64,000 bases of DNA from Chrysopogon serrulatus (lineage: Eukaryota; Streptophyta; Magnoliopsida; Poales; Poaceae): assembly GCA_015844335.1 (NCBI GenBank), contig JADLZL010006977.1:1-64000 (forward strand). The letters run 5' to 3'. Positions within the stretch are counted from its first letter, which is position 1; every line of letters starts with the position of its first letter. Positions 34,473 through 47,368 of the stretch are shown here, in pieces. Made by a program: the position numbers and the translations under genes. The notes under the pieces were generated by a model. The model was not told where the DNA came from. It searched no databases and saw only the letters and a list, made by a program, of their open reading frames with translations.

Positions 34473-37400
34473 TGTGGCAGAACCGTCTAAATTAGTGCGC
34501 TCTCAAGAGTACTTGTCTTCCATTAGACACTAAGTACTCAGGGAGCACGATAATTTAACCGATTCTGTCGAGCACACCCAACGGGAGAACTCGATAAACC
34601 ACAAATTTAACCAGGATACAATTGAGTACGGAACTTACATCACTTAGTCCATTTCATACAACAAGAGTTCTCAAATTTATTCATTACAATACCAGAGTTC
34701 GAGTGCGAAAATAAAAAACAATGGAACGAAAATAAACATCTAGCGGAAAGCGATACAAGGATTCCGTGCATTGCCCACGGATGAATCCTCCACACAAGTG
34801 CTACTCCTCAAGCTGAACACGCAACACGGGAAATAAACCACGAGTACACAATGTACTCGCAAGACTTACCCGAATGGGAAGTATATATCCCGACTCTCAA
34901 GGATATGCATAGGCTTTTAAGGTTTCTTTGGTTTAGTTTATTTGCGAGAAAAGCATTACTAAGCATGAGTCCTTATTTCCGTATTATTAGCCGTATTTTA
35001 GTAGATTAGCTATCCATGCTATGTTAGCTTTTTGTACTACTTTCAAGCAAGTGGTAAGCAATCGGGATCTCTTTTTATCCATCTTTCATCTTCCATTTCT
35101 TACTACGCTGCCAGAATAAGGCTCTCGTCGTTACCGTTCAAGAACGGCGATTCGCGAATCAATGTGCCCAGCTGGGTATCCCAAAACACACTCCCCGTCT
35201 GCATCCTAGACACAGACGAGAACAACTTGCTTTCTCCTGTCCGGGGCTCCAGATCCCCGTCCTAACTTGGACTCCAAGCCCCAAAGCACTTACGACCCGG
35301 CCGTAAGTGGTGGTGCAAGGACCTCCACCATCCCGCCCCCATACGGCCGGTCGGGATGAAGCCGGAACCCAAGACAAGAGAGAGCAAGCCTTCCAAGCGC
35401 CCATACCCAAGTATGTGTTCGGGATAAGGAGATACGTGACTTAACCTTCAACCCTTAGCAACGATCGGTCCAACCCGAGCCTTGCGAGGGGAAACCGTGT
35501 AACCAAATTAAGCCCCTGTTGGCGCGAGGACATAACTTGCTACACACCACCAATAACCATACCATATCCCCTGCCCGGTCAACATATTCCTTTTTTCCAC
35601 CATTTTATCATGTGAGTAAAGTATCCTCCTACTTGTGAGTAACGGCGGGTTACTCACGCTACCGACAACTTAAGCATAGCGACTACTCGACCCTATCATA
35701 CTAGTAAGACTCATAGGATAGATAAATATATGCATGTGGGTTTCATAACAATTCTCAGAACGTAAATGCATAACATATAGATATTCATAAATTCATAAAG
35801 TATAGGTTATGCACCGGGGGGCTTGCCTTGGGCAAAGCGGGTCGGCCAGAGTCGATCACCCACGCCTCACGAAACTCCCCGGAACTCCTCCGGCCTTTGG
35901 GATCTCCTCCACGTACTCCTCGATCACCTCCTCGTACTTTCGGCGTCGTCGAGCAACAGCCGAACTCGTTCTCTACATGCATGCGATAATGATGCAATGA
36001 ACAAAGGCAACAACAACTCTTACAACAAAGCAAACACACACAACTAAGATAATAGCTAACTCTAATGACTAATATTACTAGCTAGGTAGCACACTCATAA
36101 AGCATCATTTCATGGCGACTTCAAGTTGTAACTACTTTCTAGTTGCTTTATTATATATTCTAACTAGGGTCTTTTATCTACCTTAAAGAACTAACTCATT
36201 AGGAGCTACCAATATTATAGAGAGTACACCTATATGTATAACAGAGCTCTTTGCAAAACACGTAGAGCTAAAGTTACTAATCTCTTGCCATGATAATTCA
36301 TTTTTCTAAATTAATCTATTAAGGACAAGCATGCTAGAGTAATTAAATACTCACTGAAACTCGAGCAGAGAGGTATGAACAAACTACACCAGTGGATAGA
36401 GCACAAATTTAGGAGACTAACAAAATTGGTTTCATCATTTTTTGGATTTTTCTACTATTTCATATGATTTTCTAAAGTTATTTCGAAACTAAAAAAGGAA
36501 ATGCTATTTCTAATTTCTCGGAAAAAGAAGAAGGCTTCTAGGCGCGGCCATCTCGGGCGCGGCCCTGTATGTGACGGCCCCGCAGCGGGGAGGAGCCCTC
36601 CCGCGCTGGCGCTTTTTTGAGAAAAGGCCCTCGAACTCTAACTAATCGCACTAATACTATTTGCACTATTATACAAGACTCAGGCTTTGCACCTAGCACC
36701 CTGAAACTACTCGTCTTTACCAGAGAATGGTCCCCGAGGCGCGGGGGCGCTCTCCACGGCTTGCGGTGCGCGACGCCGACGGCTCGGCCGGCCAACAAGG
36801 CCGCCGGCGGCCGCGAGGTGGCCGAGAGCCTAAACCTACGTCTCTCGCACTCCTTGACCTAGTGGGGACGGTGCTGCGAGCGCCGCGGCATGGCCGGCCA
36901 TGGCGGCCGCTTCCGGCCGCAGTCAGCGGTGGTGGCGCGGCCGTTCGGTGAACCGAGCCCACGGCAAGCGGAGGGAAAAGGTGCTTGGAGTACCGGGGAG
37001 CTTACCCGAGAGCGGTATGGACGTCGGTTGGGTGGAGGGACGAACAGGGAAGGGTTGGCGGGAGCTTGATGAGCTTCAGCGGACTCCAGCGGCGGACATG
37101 CCTGCGGCCGAAGGCCCTAAGCGACGGTAGAGGTTTGGTGGAGGTGCGCAGGTTGTGGAGTGAGGTGAGGCGAAGCTTACGGCGCAATTGGATTGTATTA
37201 TAGAGCTTGGAGTTGGTGGCAATTTGATGGCGCCCCTCGCGGTGTGGAAATGGCCGGCGATGGGGAAAAATACCAAATTGGAGCTTGGCACGGTGCAATT
37301 CAAAGCTAGGCGGGTACGATGGGCTCAGTGACTGGACTGCGGAGCTGGAATCGTGTCGGCTCGACACGAGGTGACTCCTTCCTGCCGCAATTCAATGGCG

Positions 37401-38551
37401 CGCAGCCGGTGGCCATGGCGACAGTGAAGCACAGGGAGGGGAAGTGACTGGACAAGGCTCAGCTCGGCTTCGTACGACTTCGAAACACCAGGAAAGGCTC
37501 GTGCTCGAGCAAGAGGAGAGGAACAGCAGCCGTGCGGCCGCAGTGCCATGAATGGCAAGGCGATGGCGAGGATGGTCGCCGGCAGCGGAGGCAAGGCAAC
37601 GGCGGCAGCGAGACGACGTCGCGACGCGACGATAGCGGCAGCGACACCAAGCCAGCTCAACGCTAGCCGAGCCGCGGGCGAGCCGGCGAGCTGCGCGACG
37701 GGTAGCGCAGGTCGGCCGGGCGGACAGAGCGATTCACGACGCCAGAGCACGCGGTGCTCGCCACGCCGAGCCAAACGGTGCTGTGCACGATTTTTAAAGC
37801 GACGACCGTGACCAAACTAGCTCGGATACGGCCCAACCAGCTTCAGAAGGCTCCCGAGGACACTTAAGGCTACTCGACAACGTATCCTATTCGGGCTATG
37901 CTTGAGCAGAGAAGAAACTATAGCCATGTCAATCTGTGCTTGTCAGTGACAACGCAGAGCTTAGCCAGAGCGCGAACCAGACCAAGACAGTGAGGTTTTG
38001 AGGCTTTTGAAGTATGGTTTTCGATGTCTAAGAGCTGGATAGCTGGCCAACCAACCTAACCATTCTAAAGATGGTACTTTGGGCTACTAATCCAAGCTAT
38101 AACATGACACCACTGCTTGGATAGATTTTGCAAGAATTGCTTGCCAACATAGGTTTGTCGGCTGATTTCCAGACTTAGGAAAAGGCTAAGTCCTGAGCTG
38201 AAACTTAACTCAAATAGGATTTCTGAGCTGCTGGAAAATCTAGTTAATGGAATTATTTTGCAGTGCGGTGAGTTGCTTTACTTCCTACAAACATTATACT
38301 ACAAATTTCATTTAGGTACCACATACAAGTTATATATTACTTTTGTTTAATAAAAAATTAATCTTTATCCTTAAGTGACATAAGAGAGCACTTGAACTAA
38401 CCTTTCATTTAACTTTTATTTAACAACTTTATTAGCATTTCTATGTTGAGAATAATTATCTACACATATCAACACATGCAATAACACATAAACACGATGC
38501 TTATGAGATGATTTAGCAAATGTTTTAGCGCGTAACACCGAGGGTGTTACA
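34473..38551 (-). repeat. 5' LTR of the chromovirus (right copy)
   Basis: The partner of 25237-29305. The AT-rich stretches are identical to the left copy. Differences sit at CG-containing words and short homopolymers; for example CTCGGGG against CTCAGGG near the start, and AATACGAGTT against AATACCAGAGTT. Confidence 0.92.
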
Positions 38552-39921
38552 AGGACTCAGAGGATCGTTCCGACCCCCCGTCGGGGGCTGGAGGCCCGTC
38601 CAAGGCCCCCTCAACTTTCGAGGTATCCTCGGCATCAAATGCCGAGGTCATGGAGATCGACGGAGGGAATCCAGAGGTCGACCCCAAACCGGACTGGAGA
38701 AAGCCACTCCTCGACTGGATCATCCGGGGAGTCCTCCCCGAGGACATCAACCAAGCCAGGCGCACCGCAAGAAGGGCGAAGTCTTTCGTCGTCATCGGGG
38801 ACGAGCTCTACAAGCGAAGCCCCTCGGGAGTCTGCAGCGATGCATCACGGTCGAGGAGGGCCTCCGCCCCTAGCCCACAAAATCCCACGCAGTGTGTGCG
38901 GCCACCACGCCGCCTCGCTCCCCCTCGTCAACAACGCTTTCCGACAAGGGTTCTCTTGGCCAACCGCAATCGCCGACGCCACCGAGGTAGTACGCACTGC
39001 GAAGGATGTCGATACGCTCGTCGACGCACTGCCGGCTCAGCGCTCCGGACCATCCCGATCACGTGGCCTTTCGCCGTGTGGGGCTTGGATTTGGTAGGAC
39101 CCCTCAAGAAGGCGCCGGGGGGCTTCACCCATCTGCTCGTCGCCATCGACAAATTCTCCAAGTGGATCGAAGCGGCGCCCGTCACCAACATTCGGTCGAA
39201 GCGGGCTTTGCTTTTCTTCACCGATATCATCCACCGCTTTGGAGTCCCGAACTCAATCATCACCGACCACGGCACCCAGTTCCGGGCGAAGTTCGAAAAC
39301 TTCTGCGATAAGCACCGGATCTGGCGTCGTCGGTCTCGGTCGCGCACCCCCAGACGAACGGGCGGTAGAGCGGGCCAACGGGATGATACTACAAGGGCTC
39401 AAGCCTCGGATCTTCAACAAGCTCGACAAGTTCGGCAAAAGGTGGCTCGAGGAACTCCCCTCGGTCCTCTGGAGCCTCGGGGCGGCGACCAGGCAGAGCG
39501 GCGGGTTTCACGCCCTTCTTCCCCGGTGTCTGGCCCGAAGCCATCTTGCCTACCGACTTAGAATTGGATCGCCGAGGCTAAAGGCCTACGACGAGGCCCC
39601 CCGCAACCAAGTGACTTCGGGAGGACTCGCTGGACATGCTTGAGGAAGCGGGGATGCTGCCCTCCTACACTCGGCCAAGATACCAGCGGTCCCTCCGACG
39701 CTACCACGACCGGCGAGTCCGACCCCGAGACCTCGGGGAAAGTGATGCGGTGCTCCGTCTCCGCCAAGACAACAAAGGACGCCACAAGCTCACGCCGCCA
39801 GGGAGGGGCCCTTCATCGTCGCTGAAGTCCTCAAGCCGGGCACATACAAGCTCGCCAACGAGGATGGCGAGATCCTCAACAACGCTTGGAACATTCAACA
39901 GCTACGTCGCTTTTACCCCTA
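38552..39921 (+). pseudogene. pol of the Tat element, part 2: integrase
   Basis: Continues the pol reading frame after the chromovirus. Joining the two flanks gives GGQEEDSEDRS across the gap. A zinc-binding region (HH in CGHHAAS, CEGC) is followed by the catalytic core: WGLDLVGP, ITDHGTQF and VERANG supply Asp, Asp and Glu. The C-terminal part has RYHDRRVRPRD and the end is QLRRFYP, stop at 39919-39921. Frame breaks occur at about 38830, 39000, 39330 and 39600, but the catalytic residues are all present. Confidence 0.85.
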
Positions 39922-40545
39922 GAAATTCCAAGCATTGTACATACGCTTTGTATCATTGGCTAAATAAAACTAAGTCCTTGGGCGTTTTTCCAAGTCACAG
40001 CACTCTGTCCCCGGTAGGACTCGGCGAGACTTGCTTTTGCCTCACCAAAACCAAGCCTCCCTCGGGGGGGCTAGAAAGGGGAACACCCTCTGGAAAGCAC
40101 CCCTCAAAAAATCTTTCTCGAAATCTTTTTCGTTTTTCGGCTACCTTTCGTAGACTTTACGATCCCGAAGGTTTCGCATACTTAGGAAAAGGCACGACCA
40201 AAGGTCATCCCGAGGCCAAGGACGGCCGAGCCGCGAGGTCACCTACGCCCGAGCGCTACGGTGCCTCCACTCGCCACCCTCAGCCAAAAAGAACGACTCT
40301 TAAGTGCCGCGAGGAGGTCGCTCGACTATGGAAGGGCAACGGGGCCGAGGCATCTACTCGCGCCGTCCCTCCCCTCGGTGAAAAGAGCGACCCCCGGCTG
40401 CAAAGCATCCTCGCAAGAACCAAGTAGCGAATACAAACGGAAGGAAAGGCGAGGGATAACGAAAAAGCCAGTACAAAAAACATAAAGCCTCAACGGGCCG
40501 ATTCACAAAGTGCCTCATAAAAACAAAATCAACATAAACTTTTAT
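39922..40545. other. Spacer between pol and the antisense gene
   Basis: No gene is recognised. The word CCCTCGGGGGGGCTAG and similar CTCGGGG words occur, as in the repeats before the 3' LTR. Confidence 0.4.
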
Positions 40546-43500
40546 TTACATGGGCACTTGGCCCCAGCCTGCAGGATCTACTGAGGGGCATCCGGGCCAC
40601 CAACGTCTTGGGCAGCAACATCCACGACCTCGGGGCCTCCGGCACCAGCGTCGCAACCTCGGCGGAACCACGACCTCGGCGACCGCAGCCTCGCCGTCAG
40701 CTTCCTCCGGAGGAGTGGGAGCGGCACGGCGACGCAAAAGTAGCCACCCGGTGCGGCGGGGAGCCCCGCTCCTCTCGGCCTCCTCGGCGAGTTGGGCCGG
40801 CACATCGGTCTCGTGCCCCATCTCCTCTTCGGCCCACGGCGAGTCCCTCGGCGATCCGAGGGAGGTCGAGCGGTAGTGGGACATGGTCGGCTTGGCGTGT
40901 GCGACACGCCGACTCGGAGGGCCTCCGGCGCCGCAGCGCCTCCACCCGGCTGCGGCCGCCGGCCGCGACATCAAGTTTCTGCCACCGGCTTCTTGGCCTC
41001 CACTGCGGCGCGAGACGGCTGTGGCCTCCCGCGTCGAGGGGGGTCTCAAGCTCGCCTGCGCCAAGTTATAGGCGGCTTGCGACGCGGAGAGGCTCCCCTC
41101 CGGCTCTCGTCACCACGCCTCGCAGATCTGCAAAACCCAGAGTTAGGCCCTCGGGAGGTGTACCACAGGCATGAAGACCCGGTCGCGGCTCTTACCTCGC
41201 TTGATTGGCCGCGGAGGGTCTCGTTTTTCGCCGATCCCACGCAAGGCTGCGTCCTTCGGCTTGGAGTACTCCTCGCCCGGGGGCGGCGCTCGGCCTCCGA
41301 GGCCTCCCGGCTGTCGAGAGCAGGGGACTTGATGGAGTCCGCCCGGCCGCGAGGCCTCGGCGACCATCGCCTCCTTCTCCGTCCGGAGCTGGTCAATGCT
41401 CTGGCGTGGCCGCCGCGACATCCCTAGCAAAGGGTGGCATCCTCGCGGGCCGTCGCTGCCTCGGTCTGTTGGGAGACGAGAAGGCGGAGTTTCTCGAGCT
41501 CGGAGTCCTTCTCCGCGCGCCGCCGTCGTTAGGCTGGGCGACCAGGCCCTTCTGGCGAAGGTCTTTCGGTCGTGAAGGCCGGCCGACGCGCGGAGAACCT
41601 CGACTTCCCCGCTTCGACGTCTGCGCCAAATCCTGCAACACACGCTCTCCAGCCCGGTCGATTAGGCTGGGAAGACACTCGGGGAGGGAGAAAGGCCTGA
41701 AAGCTCACTCACCCGAAGCAAGGGGGGGAGCTCCCGGCACAACCCGGCACACGATGGTCCGGGCGGCCTCAGAGTAGCGACGGCCTTCCGCCACGCTCAC
41801 CCGAGATCCTCCCCTCCTTGGCGTCGTCCCGCGCAGGCCCCTCGCCTCTCCGGGGCCCCTAAGGCGGGCGGGGCTCTCCGGCACGGTGGGGGTCCCCGGC
41901 GGATTGCTCACCGGGCGCTCCAGCCCGAGGCCGTGGCACCACCGGTGGGCGCCTCGGTCCACCGCCTCCTCGGCTCCTCCCTCCGCCGAGGTGGCACCCG
42001 CCCCTTGGGAGCCATGGCTTGGTGAAGGGGGGCGAGGCGGCTCCGCCTCGGTCATGTCCGCGTCGGCGGTAGCAACCACCGCGGGCTTTTCCACCGCTAC
42101 CTCGGCGGACACCAAGGAGTGCGCGGGCCGACACGGCCGGGATCACCACGTCGTCCTCCCATTTGGGCGCCTCCGCCGTCCGGCGGTACCCGGCGGAGCC
42201 GGCTCCTCGACCAGGGAGCCGCCGGGCGGCACGGTCCCCCTCGGGCAGCGCTGCGCCGCCGCTTCCGTCGGCGAGGACCGCTCAGCGGACGGCGGCTCCT
42301 CGGCGACCTTCTCCCTCTCCACCGGCTCCAACCGTCGGCTCGGCGGTGGAACCGAGATCCGCGCTTCCGACCCCCGCCTTAGGCTGTTTCCGAGGGGCAA
42401 GGGGGCCGTCCACCCATGGCCGTGCGCTTCAAGCCGCGAATGGGGACAAGGCGGAAGTTAGCGGGCGGAAAAAAAGCTTAACGTCGAGATCGGCGGCAAG
42501 GTGTGAACACCACTCACCCGCGCACTTTGATCTTAGCTCCAGACCGGGACCCGCCCGGCGGGGCGGAAATGTCGGGCGCCCGGACAGCACACGGCGGACT
42601 GGGCGTCTGGCGTGGGCCTCCGACCCGCCTCCGGCCGGCGCGGGCGGCGTGGGGCGGGCCTGCAACGGGAGGGCTCGGCGACCTCCTTCCCCGTGGCGTC
42701 ACGACTCCTCCCGGGGGGACGTCCCGGCAGCCGTGGAGGCATCGCGCGGCCCCAAGTCCGGCGGCGCGCGGGAGGCGAGCCTCTCCCGGCCGCCCTCCCG
42801 GGCGGGCGGCGCCGCGGCGAACTACCAACGCCCGGGCGCGCGGCGTCACCTCGGAGGATCCAACCGGGCAGCGGCTCATTTCGTCCTCGTCCCACTCCTC
42901 CCCACCATCGCGTCACCCGGCCGGCCGTGCTCGGGTGGTGTCGGCGGGCGTCTCCGCTAGAGGGAGGCCCCTCCACACTCCCGACCGCCGCCCGCGGCCC
43001 GAGACAGTCTTCCTTCTCCTTACGCTGCGGGCGTTGCGCGCCGTGGCGCTCTCCTTCTTCTGCTTCTCCGCCTCGCGTGCTCGCGGTTGGCGGCCTTCTC
43101 CGGCAATCGGGGGGCCGACGGCCTCGGCCTCTCCGAGCCCCCCAAAACGCGACGACCGGGGGTCAGCATGGGGAAAAAAGGAAGAAGAGGGCGGAATGCA
43201 CAACGAAGCGGAGGAGGCGGGTCTTACCAGACTGATGTAGTCCTTATCCGGCCGCATCGGGACGGAGGAGCAGCTGTGATCGCTCCACCGATGCCGCCTG
43301 CTTCGTCCGGTCAAGGACCTCGGCGAACCCTAGGTCCTCGGCCGCCATCCGGGTCCCCTCCCAGGGGTTGCCAGGCCGCATGTCATACAGCGCGTACCGC
43401 CGATGCATGAGCGGCAATACAGCGCCGCTTGTGAAACCGGCGATCACCGCCCGAGGCGTCAGACCCTCCTTGGTCGGGCGCGCCCGGGCGGCAAACACCT

Positions 43501-44175
43501 TCCGCAGCGGGGTCACCCTCTCGGGGATCAACTCTTTCCGCCACGACGGCGGCTCAGTCGAACACCTTCCCGGTGTAGGCAGGCGGTGGCCACCAACGTT
43601 GCGAAGGTAGAACCACTTCTTTGTGCCAACCACGGTTCGAGCGGGCGAGCCTCGCCAGGGATATAGTCCCTGCGGTGCTTGGATCGCAACTGCAGCGTGC
43701 AGCTACCGGCCCGGACGGCCAACCTCTTCCCCCTCTCTCTCTCCTGCTCCTTCCCCTTCTCTTTCTCCGCCCCGGGCGGAGATTTCAGGAACAAGGTGGC
43801 CTCGAAGAAGTAGAGCCACAGGTCCCAGTGGGCGTCGACGCCGAGGTAGCCCCTCGCACAAAGCCACGAAGACGGCGGCGTGGGAGATGCGGTTGGGGCG
43901 AGGTTGTGGAGCTCTAGGCCGTAGTGCTCGGGGAGCGCCCCGCAGGAACGTCCCACCGGTATCCCGAGCCAGCGCTCATGGAACGGCGTGAAGCTCACGG
44001 CGTACCCCGAGGAGCGCGGGTACCGATCATCCGGCGACGGCACGATCCACTCCGGCCGCTGGAAGTCGCTCCGAGCGCTCAGGAGCCCCTTCTCCACCAA
44101 CGCCACCAGCTCCGCCTCCGTCACGGAGCAGGACTCCCAGTCCGCCACGCCAACAACGTCGGCCTTGGGTGCCAT
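40546..44175 (-). pseudogene. Antisense gene of the Tat element ('putative gypsy-type transposon' family)
   Basis: Reads opposite to gag-pol. It starts MAPKADVVGVADWESCSVTEAELVALV at 44175. The N-terminal 200 residues resemble the Transposase_28 (PF04195) family known from antisense frames of grass Gypsy elements (YGLELHNLAP, ARGYLGVDAHWDLWLYFF). KKWFYLRN and GNPWEGT follow in a shifted frame. Minus-strand splice donors are clear at 43227 (GTAAGA), 42517 (GTGAGT), 41712 (GTGAGT) and 41195 (GTAAGA). Two introns can be closed with good acceptors: 41633-41712 and 41128-41195. The last exon stops at 40546-40548 and overlaps an AATAAA. Frame breaks are present, mostly in GC runs. Function is unknown. 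Confidence 0.7.
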
Positions 44176-44328
44176 CGCGAGGGCGGAATCGAGCAAGGAG
44201 GGCGGCACGAGAAGTCCTTCTTCCTTTCCCCTCTCCGGCGAGCTCAAGAGATTGCCTCGGCGGCGGGAAGGCGAGGCAAAAGAGCGGCAGCAGATGCAAA
44301 GGAAAGGGCAACACGGCCGCCGCACGGG

Positions 44329-44336
44329 TATTTATA
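44329..44336 (-). promoter_or_regulatory. TATA box of the antisense gene
   Basis: On the minus strand TATAAATA lies 153 bp upstream of the ATG at 44175, within a small palindrome CGGGTATAAATACCCG. Spacing and composition fit a plant core promoter independent of the LTR. Confidence 0.6.
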
Positions 44337-45638
44337 CCCGACGCGCGCTCCCCTTCTTTGCATTAAATGCGTATCAACCCACGATGCGCCCACTTGATTA
44401 CACCACCGCGAGCGCGGCCCATGCGCCGGCGCCGCGAGCGGCCGCGACGCCCACACGGACTCAAAGACGCCGCACACGTTGTTGCACGTCACACCCCTCA
44501 CAAAGGATCCGGCCACGCGGAACCCGGGGCCCCGCCACCGCCCAGCGTGGCCACGGCGGAGAAAGCGCGGCGCATCACATCACATCCTCCGTGGGACCCG
44601 CGAGCGCGCGCTGCGGCAAGCGCCACGGCAGGGGAAAGTGGGGCCCGCCAGCGCTTTCGTGCGGCGCTCCGCATCCGGCCGGCCAAAAAAGGCAGCGCCC
44701 GCGCCCACGTTAAGGCAAAAGCAGGGGTTCCTTCCCCCACGAAGGAGCCAGGCGGCGGCCCACTTAAGGCCCGGGGTTCGCAGCTGGCCCATCTAAGGGT
44801 TCGCCCACCACCGGGCGGCAGTCGAGTCGGGGCAGCTCGGACGGCCTCATACACAGCTGGCCCCGCGTGGCCGGGGCCGTCCCTGCAAAGCATCCGAGGC
44901 CAACACGGCAGACGAGTAAGGGGATCCCGCGTGGGAGAGCACCGAGCCCTCGGGACCCGGACGGACGGACCCGAGCCCCACCTCGAGCATACCGTGCGGG
45001 CTCTTATGAACCGCGCCTCCGGGCCCAGCCAACCCCTAGCGAATGGGGCACAGGCGGTTCACTTGGATTCTCCCGCTAACAGCTCACCGGATCTAGTCGT
45101 GTTCGACACTCGTCGACGATAGCACGACGAAGTCCACCCCCCTCCCTGCGGAAGGGAAGCTGAGGCGCGTAAGAAACTGGCGGCTGAGTCCCACTTGGGT
45201 TCCCCTCTTCGCTACGAGGGCTCGGGGGCTTCCCCAACGAGCAAACCAATTTGGAAAAACACCCTAAAAACCCAGCCGAACCCCTGGACGAGCCGACGGG
45301 CCCGGGGGCTCGGCAACACGGGCTGTCTGTCCACCAAAAAGACGCACAAGCCCTCGGACGAGTGCCCTCACTCGCCCGAGGCCTCGGGGGCTACACCCGG
45401 CGGGTGCGCTCGCGCGCCCCCCACCGAATAGCACGGCTCTCGAGACAAGCCTCAAAGCCACGTCGTGCAAGCTAAATGCAAGCCTTCGAAGGAGTCCCCC
45501 AAACTCCTCCGAAGCCTCGGGGGCTACACCCGCCGGGTGCGCTTCAGCAGCGCACCCGCGGAAAGTATCGATGGCAACCAAGGAAGCACGACCTCGGCCT
45601 GCGAGCGAGTGCTCCCACTCCTACAGAGGCTCGGGGAA
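44337..45638. repeat. GC-rich region with CTCGGGGGCTACACCC repeats before the 3' LTR
   Basis: No gene is seen. From about 45290 to 45640 a degenerate repeat recurs. The clearest pair is CCTCGGGGGCTACACCCGGCGGGTGCGCT at 45382-45410 and its near copy at 45514-45543. The second copy is followed by GCGCACCCGCGG and so can fold back. Repeats of this kind precede the 3' LTR in several grass Tat elements. Confidence 0.55.
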
Positions 45639-46838
45639 TGTCGGGGACCAAAATAAGGGCCCCTTAAGGAAAGCCCAACAACGTGAGAACTTCGGCCGGC
45701 AGGCCTCCCACTTCCACTACCTAAGCCACAGTCTTTGGGGCGGACGCACGGCCAGCGACCCGCCCGAGCCTACCTCACCGAGGGCTCGGGCGGCGCCAGT
45801 CTCCGCCTCGCCCGAGCCCCCGGGGGCCTCGGACGAGCCGCCGGCTTCCGTCCCGCCCGGCCCCGTCAACCGGGCCTCGGGCGGGGCGCGTCGCCCAGTC
45901 AAAAGGCCGTACCACCGACTTGACGCATATCCACCATCGCCCGTGTCGGGGCGCTCCGTGGCGCGGGGGATGGGCATCGCCTGTCCACGACCCACGGCGG
46001 CAATCATGCTACGCCGGTCTCCACGATGGAGGCCACGCCCGCCGAGAGGGCACTTGTGCTGCCTAACCCTCCGCCAGGTCCCATCGCCCGGAACCCGGGC
46101 GCCATCCAACACGCCAAGGCCACGGCGGCCGGCGTCACCCCACAGCGGGAGGTGGACTGGACACCCCCTCCCGGTCAACCAACAGTCCACCATGTGAGCT
46201 CGAGCCCGGGATGGGCGACCAGCGTGCCGGCGACCGGTCACGGCTGTTCCAACCACTCTCCGTACGACGACAAGCTCCGAGGCCGCCCGAGCCTCGGCCT
46301 CCATGCGGGTCAAAGCTACGAGGGGCTCGGCGCCCCCTCCGACGCACTCCACCGACTCCAACGGGGGCGTCCGTCATTCCGAACAACAGGGGCAGGGGAG
46401 GCGGCGTCGCCTTGCCTCGTCACGGTCCGGGACGGTCGGCCACGCCGGAGCCTCGTCCAAGGGAGGAGGACGGAAGGGCGTGACCCGGCCTACGAGCATG
46501 ACCACCTCTTGTAAGGCCCCGCCTTCCCTTTGCGGCTATAAAGGGGAAGGCAGAGACCCTTAGATGATAGACACACACACAAGCCCGGTATCGGCATCCT
46601 CCTCAATCATCACGAGACTTGGGGCCCTGTCCCCCCTCTCATCGCTTGTACACCCTACCCCCACGAGCACTTCGGTGCAAGATAATACAAGAACTCCCCC
46701 CCTCACCGGGCGTAGGGCCTTCTCTTGCCCCGAACCAAGTATAAATCCTTGTGTTCATCTTGTACACCATCAGGGGTTGGGAACACGCACCACAAATTCA
46801 CTCGTTGGTGCTAGGGGCGCCCGGTTCTAGCACCGACA
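45639..46838 (+). repeat. 3' LTR of the Tat element
   Basis: TGTCGGGGACC to CACCGACA, 1200 bp, followed by the target duplication AATAG. It differs from the 5' LTR mainly by small indels in GC-rich runs; AT-rich parts such as the GGCTATAAAGGGGAAGG region agree closely. Confidence 0.93.
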
Positions 46839-47368
46839 AATAGATATAACAATACATTAAATTGTGAGAGAATAATTTAAGAAAATTTTAGGAAACAATA
46901 TCAGATTTGGAGTTAGTATGCGGGAGAAATACTAGTTATAAATTTTAGCCAAAAGATTAAAAAGAGAAATTAGAGTTCTTCAATGATTTTAATTCTGAAG
47001 TTCAAACTAAATTTTAAAATAGAAAATAATTTCAAATGAAAAGGTTATAAACAACAAAGTTGCATAACTTTTTTGAGTCTATAACTTTTATTTTGGTTAT
47101 CTTTCCATTCGAGGTCATTTTAAAAATTTAATTTTAGTGCTTCATTGGTTCAATTAGATAGAACATCAGTGGCGGTTTGTGGCTAAAATCGCCCGATGTA
47201 ATGACCATATATCGGTGGTGGTTTGTGGCTAAAATCGCCATTGATATGAACCAACGATGATGAACCCCATTTTCATTATTGTCGGTTGGTCCACCACTAA
47301 CAGTTTGTGGCTAAAAGTGCGAGTGATATGCCGTGAACCACTATCACTAATGGTTTTAAGAAACCAAC

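Larger units (their letters stand above)
25237..38551 (-). mobile_element. Tekay-like chromovirus (Gypsy LTR retrotransposon) inserted in Tat pol
   Basis: Two LTRs of about 4.07 kb flank a 5.2-kb internal region whose genes read on the minus strand. In element orientation the LTR starts TGTAACACCC. The primer site TGGTATCAGAGC, matching initiator tRNA-Met, lies at 34460-34471, and the polypurine tract at 29306-29319. The integrase is followed by a chromodomain-like segment, so this is a chromovirus. The long LTRs and Met primer suggest the Tekay/Del group. The flanks are AGGGG on the left and AGGAC on the right, an imperfect 5-bp duplication. The LTRs are identical over the last ~270 bp (plus strand), so the insertion is young. 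Confidence 0.93.
18944..46838 (+). mobile_element. Tat-lineage Gypsy LTR retrotransposon (Grande/RIRE2-like)
   Basis: Two LTRs of about 1.2 kb start TGTCGGGGACC. The flanking 5-bp target duplication AATAG is perfect (18939-18943 and 46839-46843). The plus strand carries, in order, primer site, gag, protease-like region, reverse transcriptase, RNase H, a second RNase H and integrase; this order and the dual RNase H identify the Tat lineage. An antisense gene lies between pol and the 3' LTR. A 13.3-kb chromovirus is inserted in pol. Without that insertion the element is about 14.6 kb. Confidence 0.92.
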
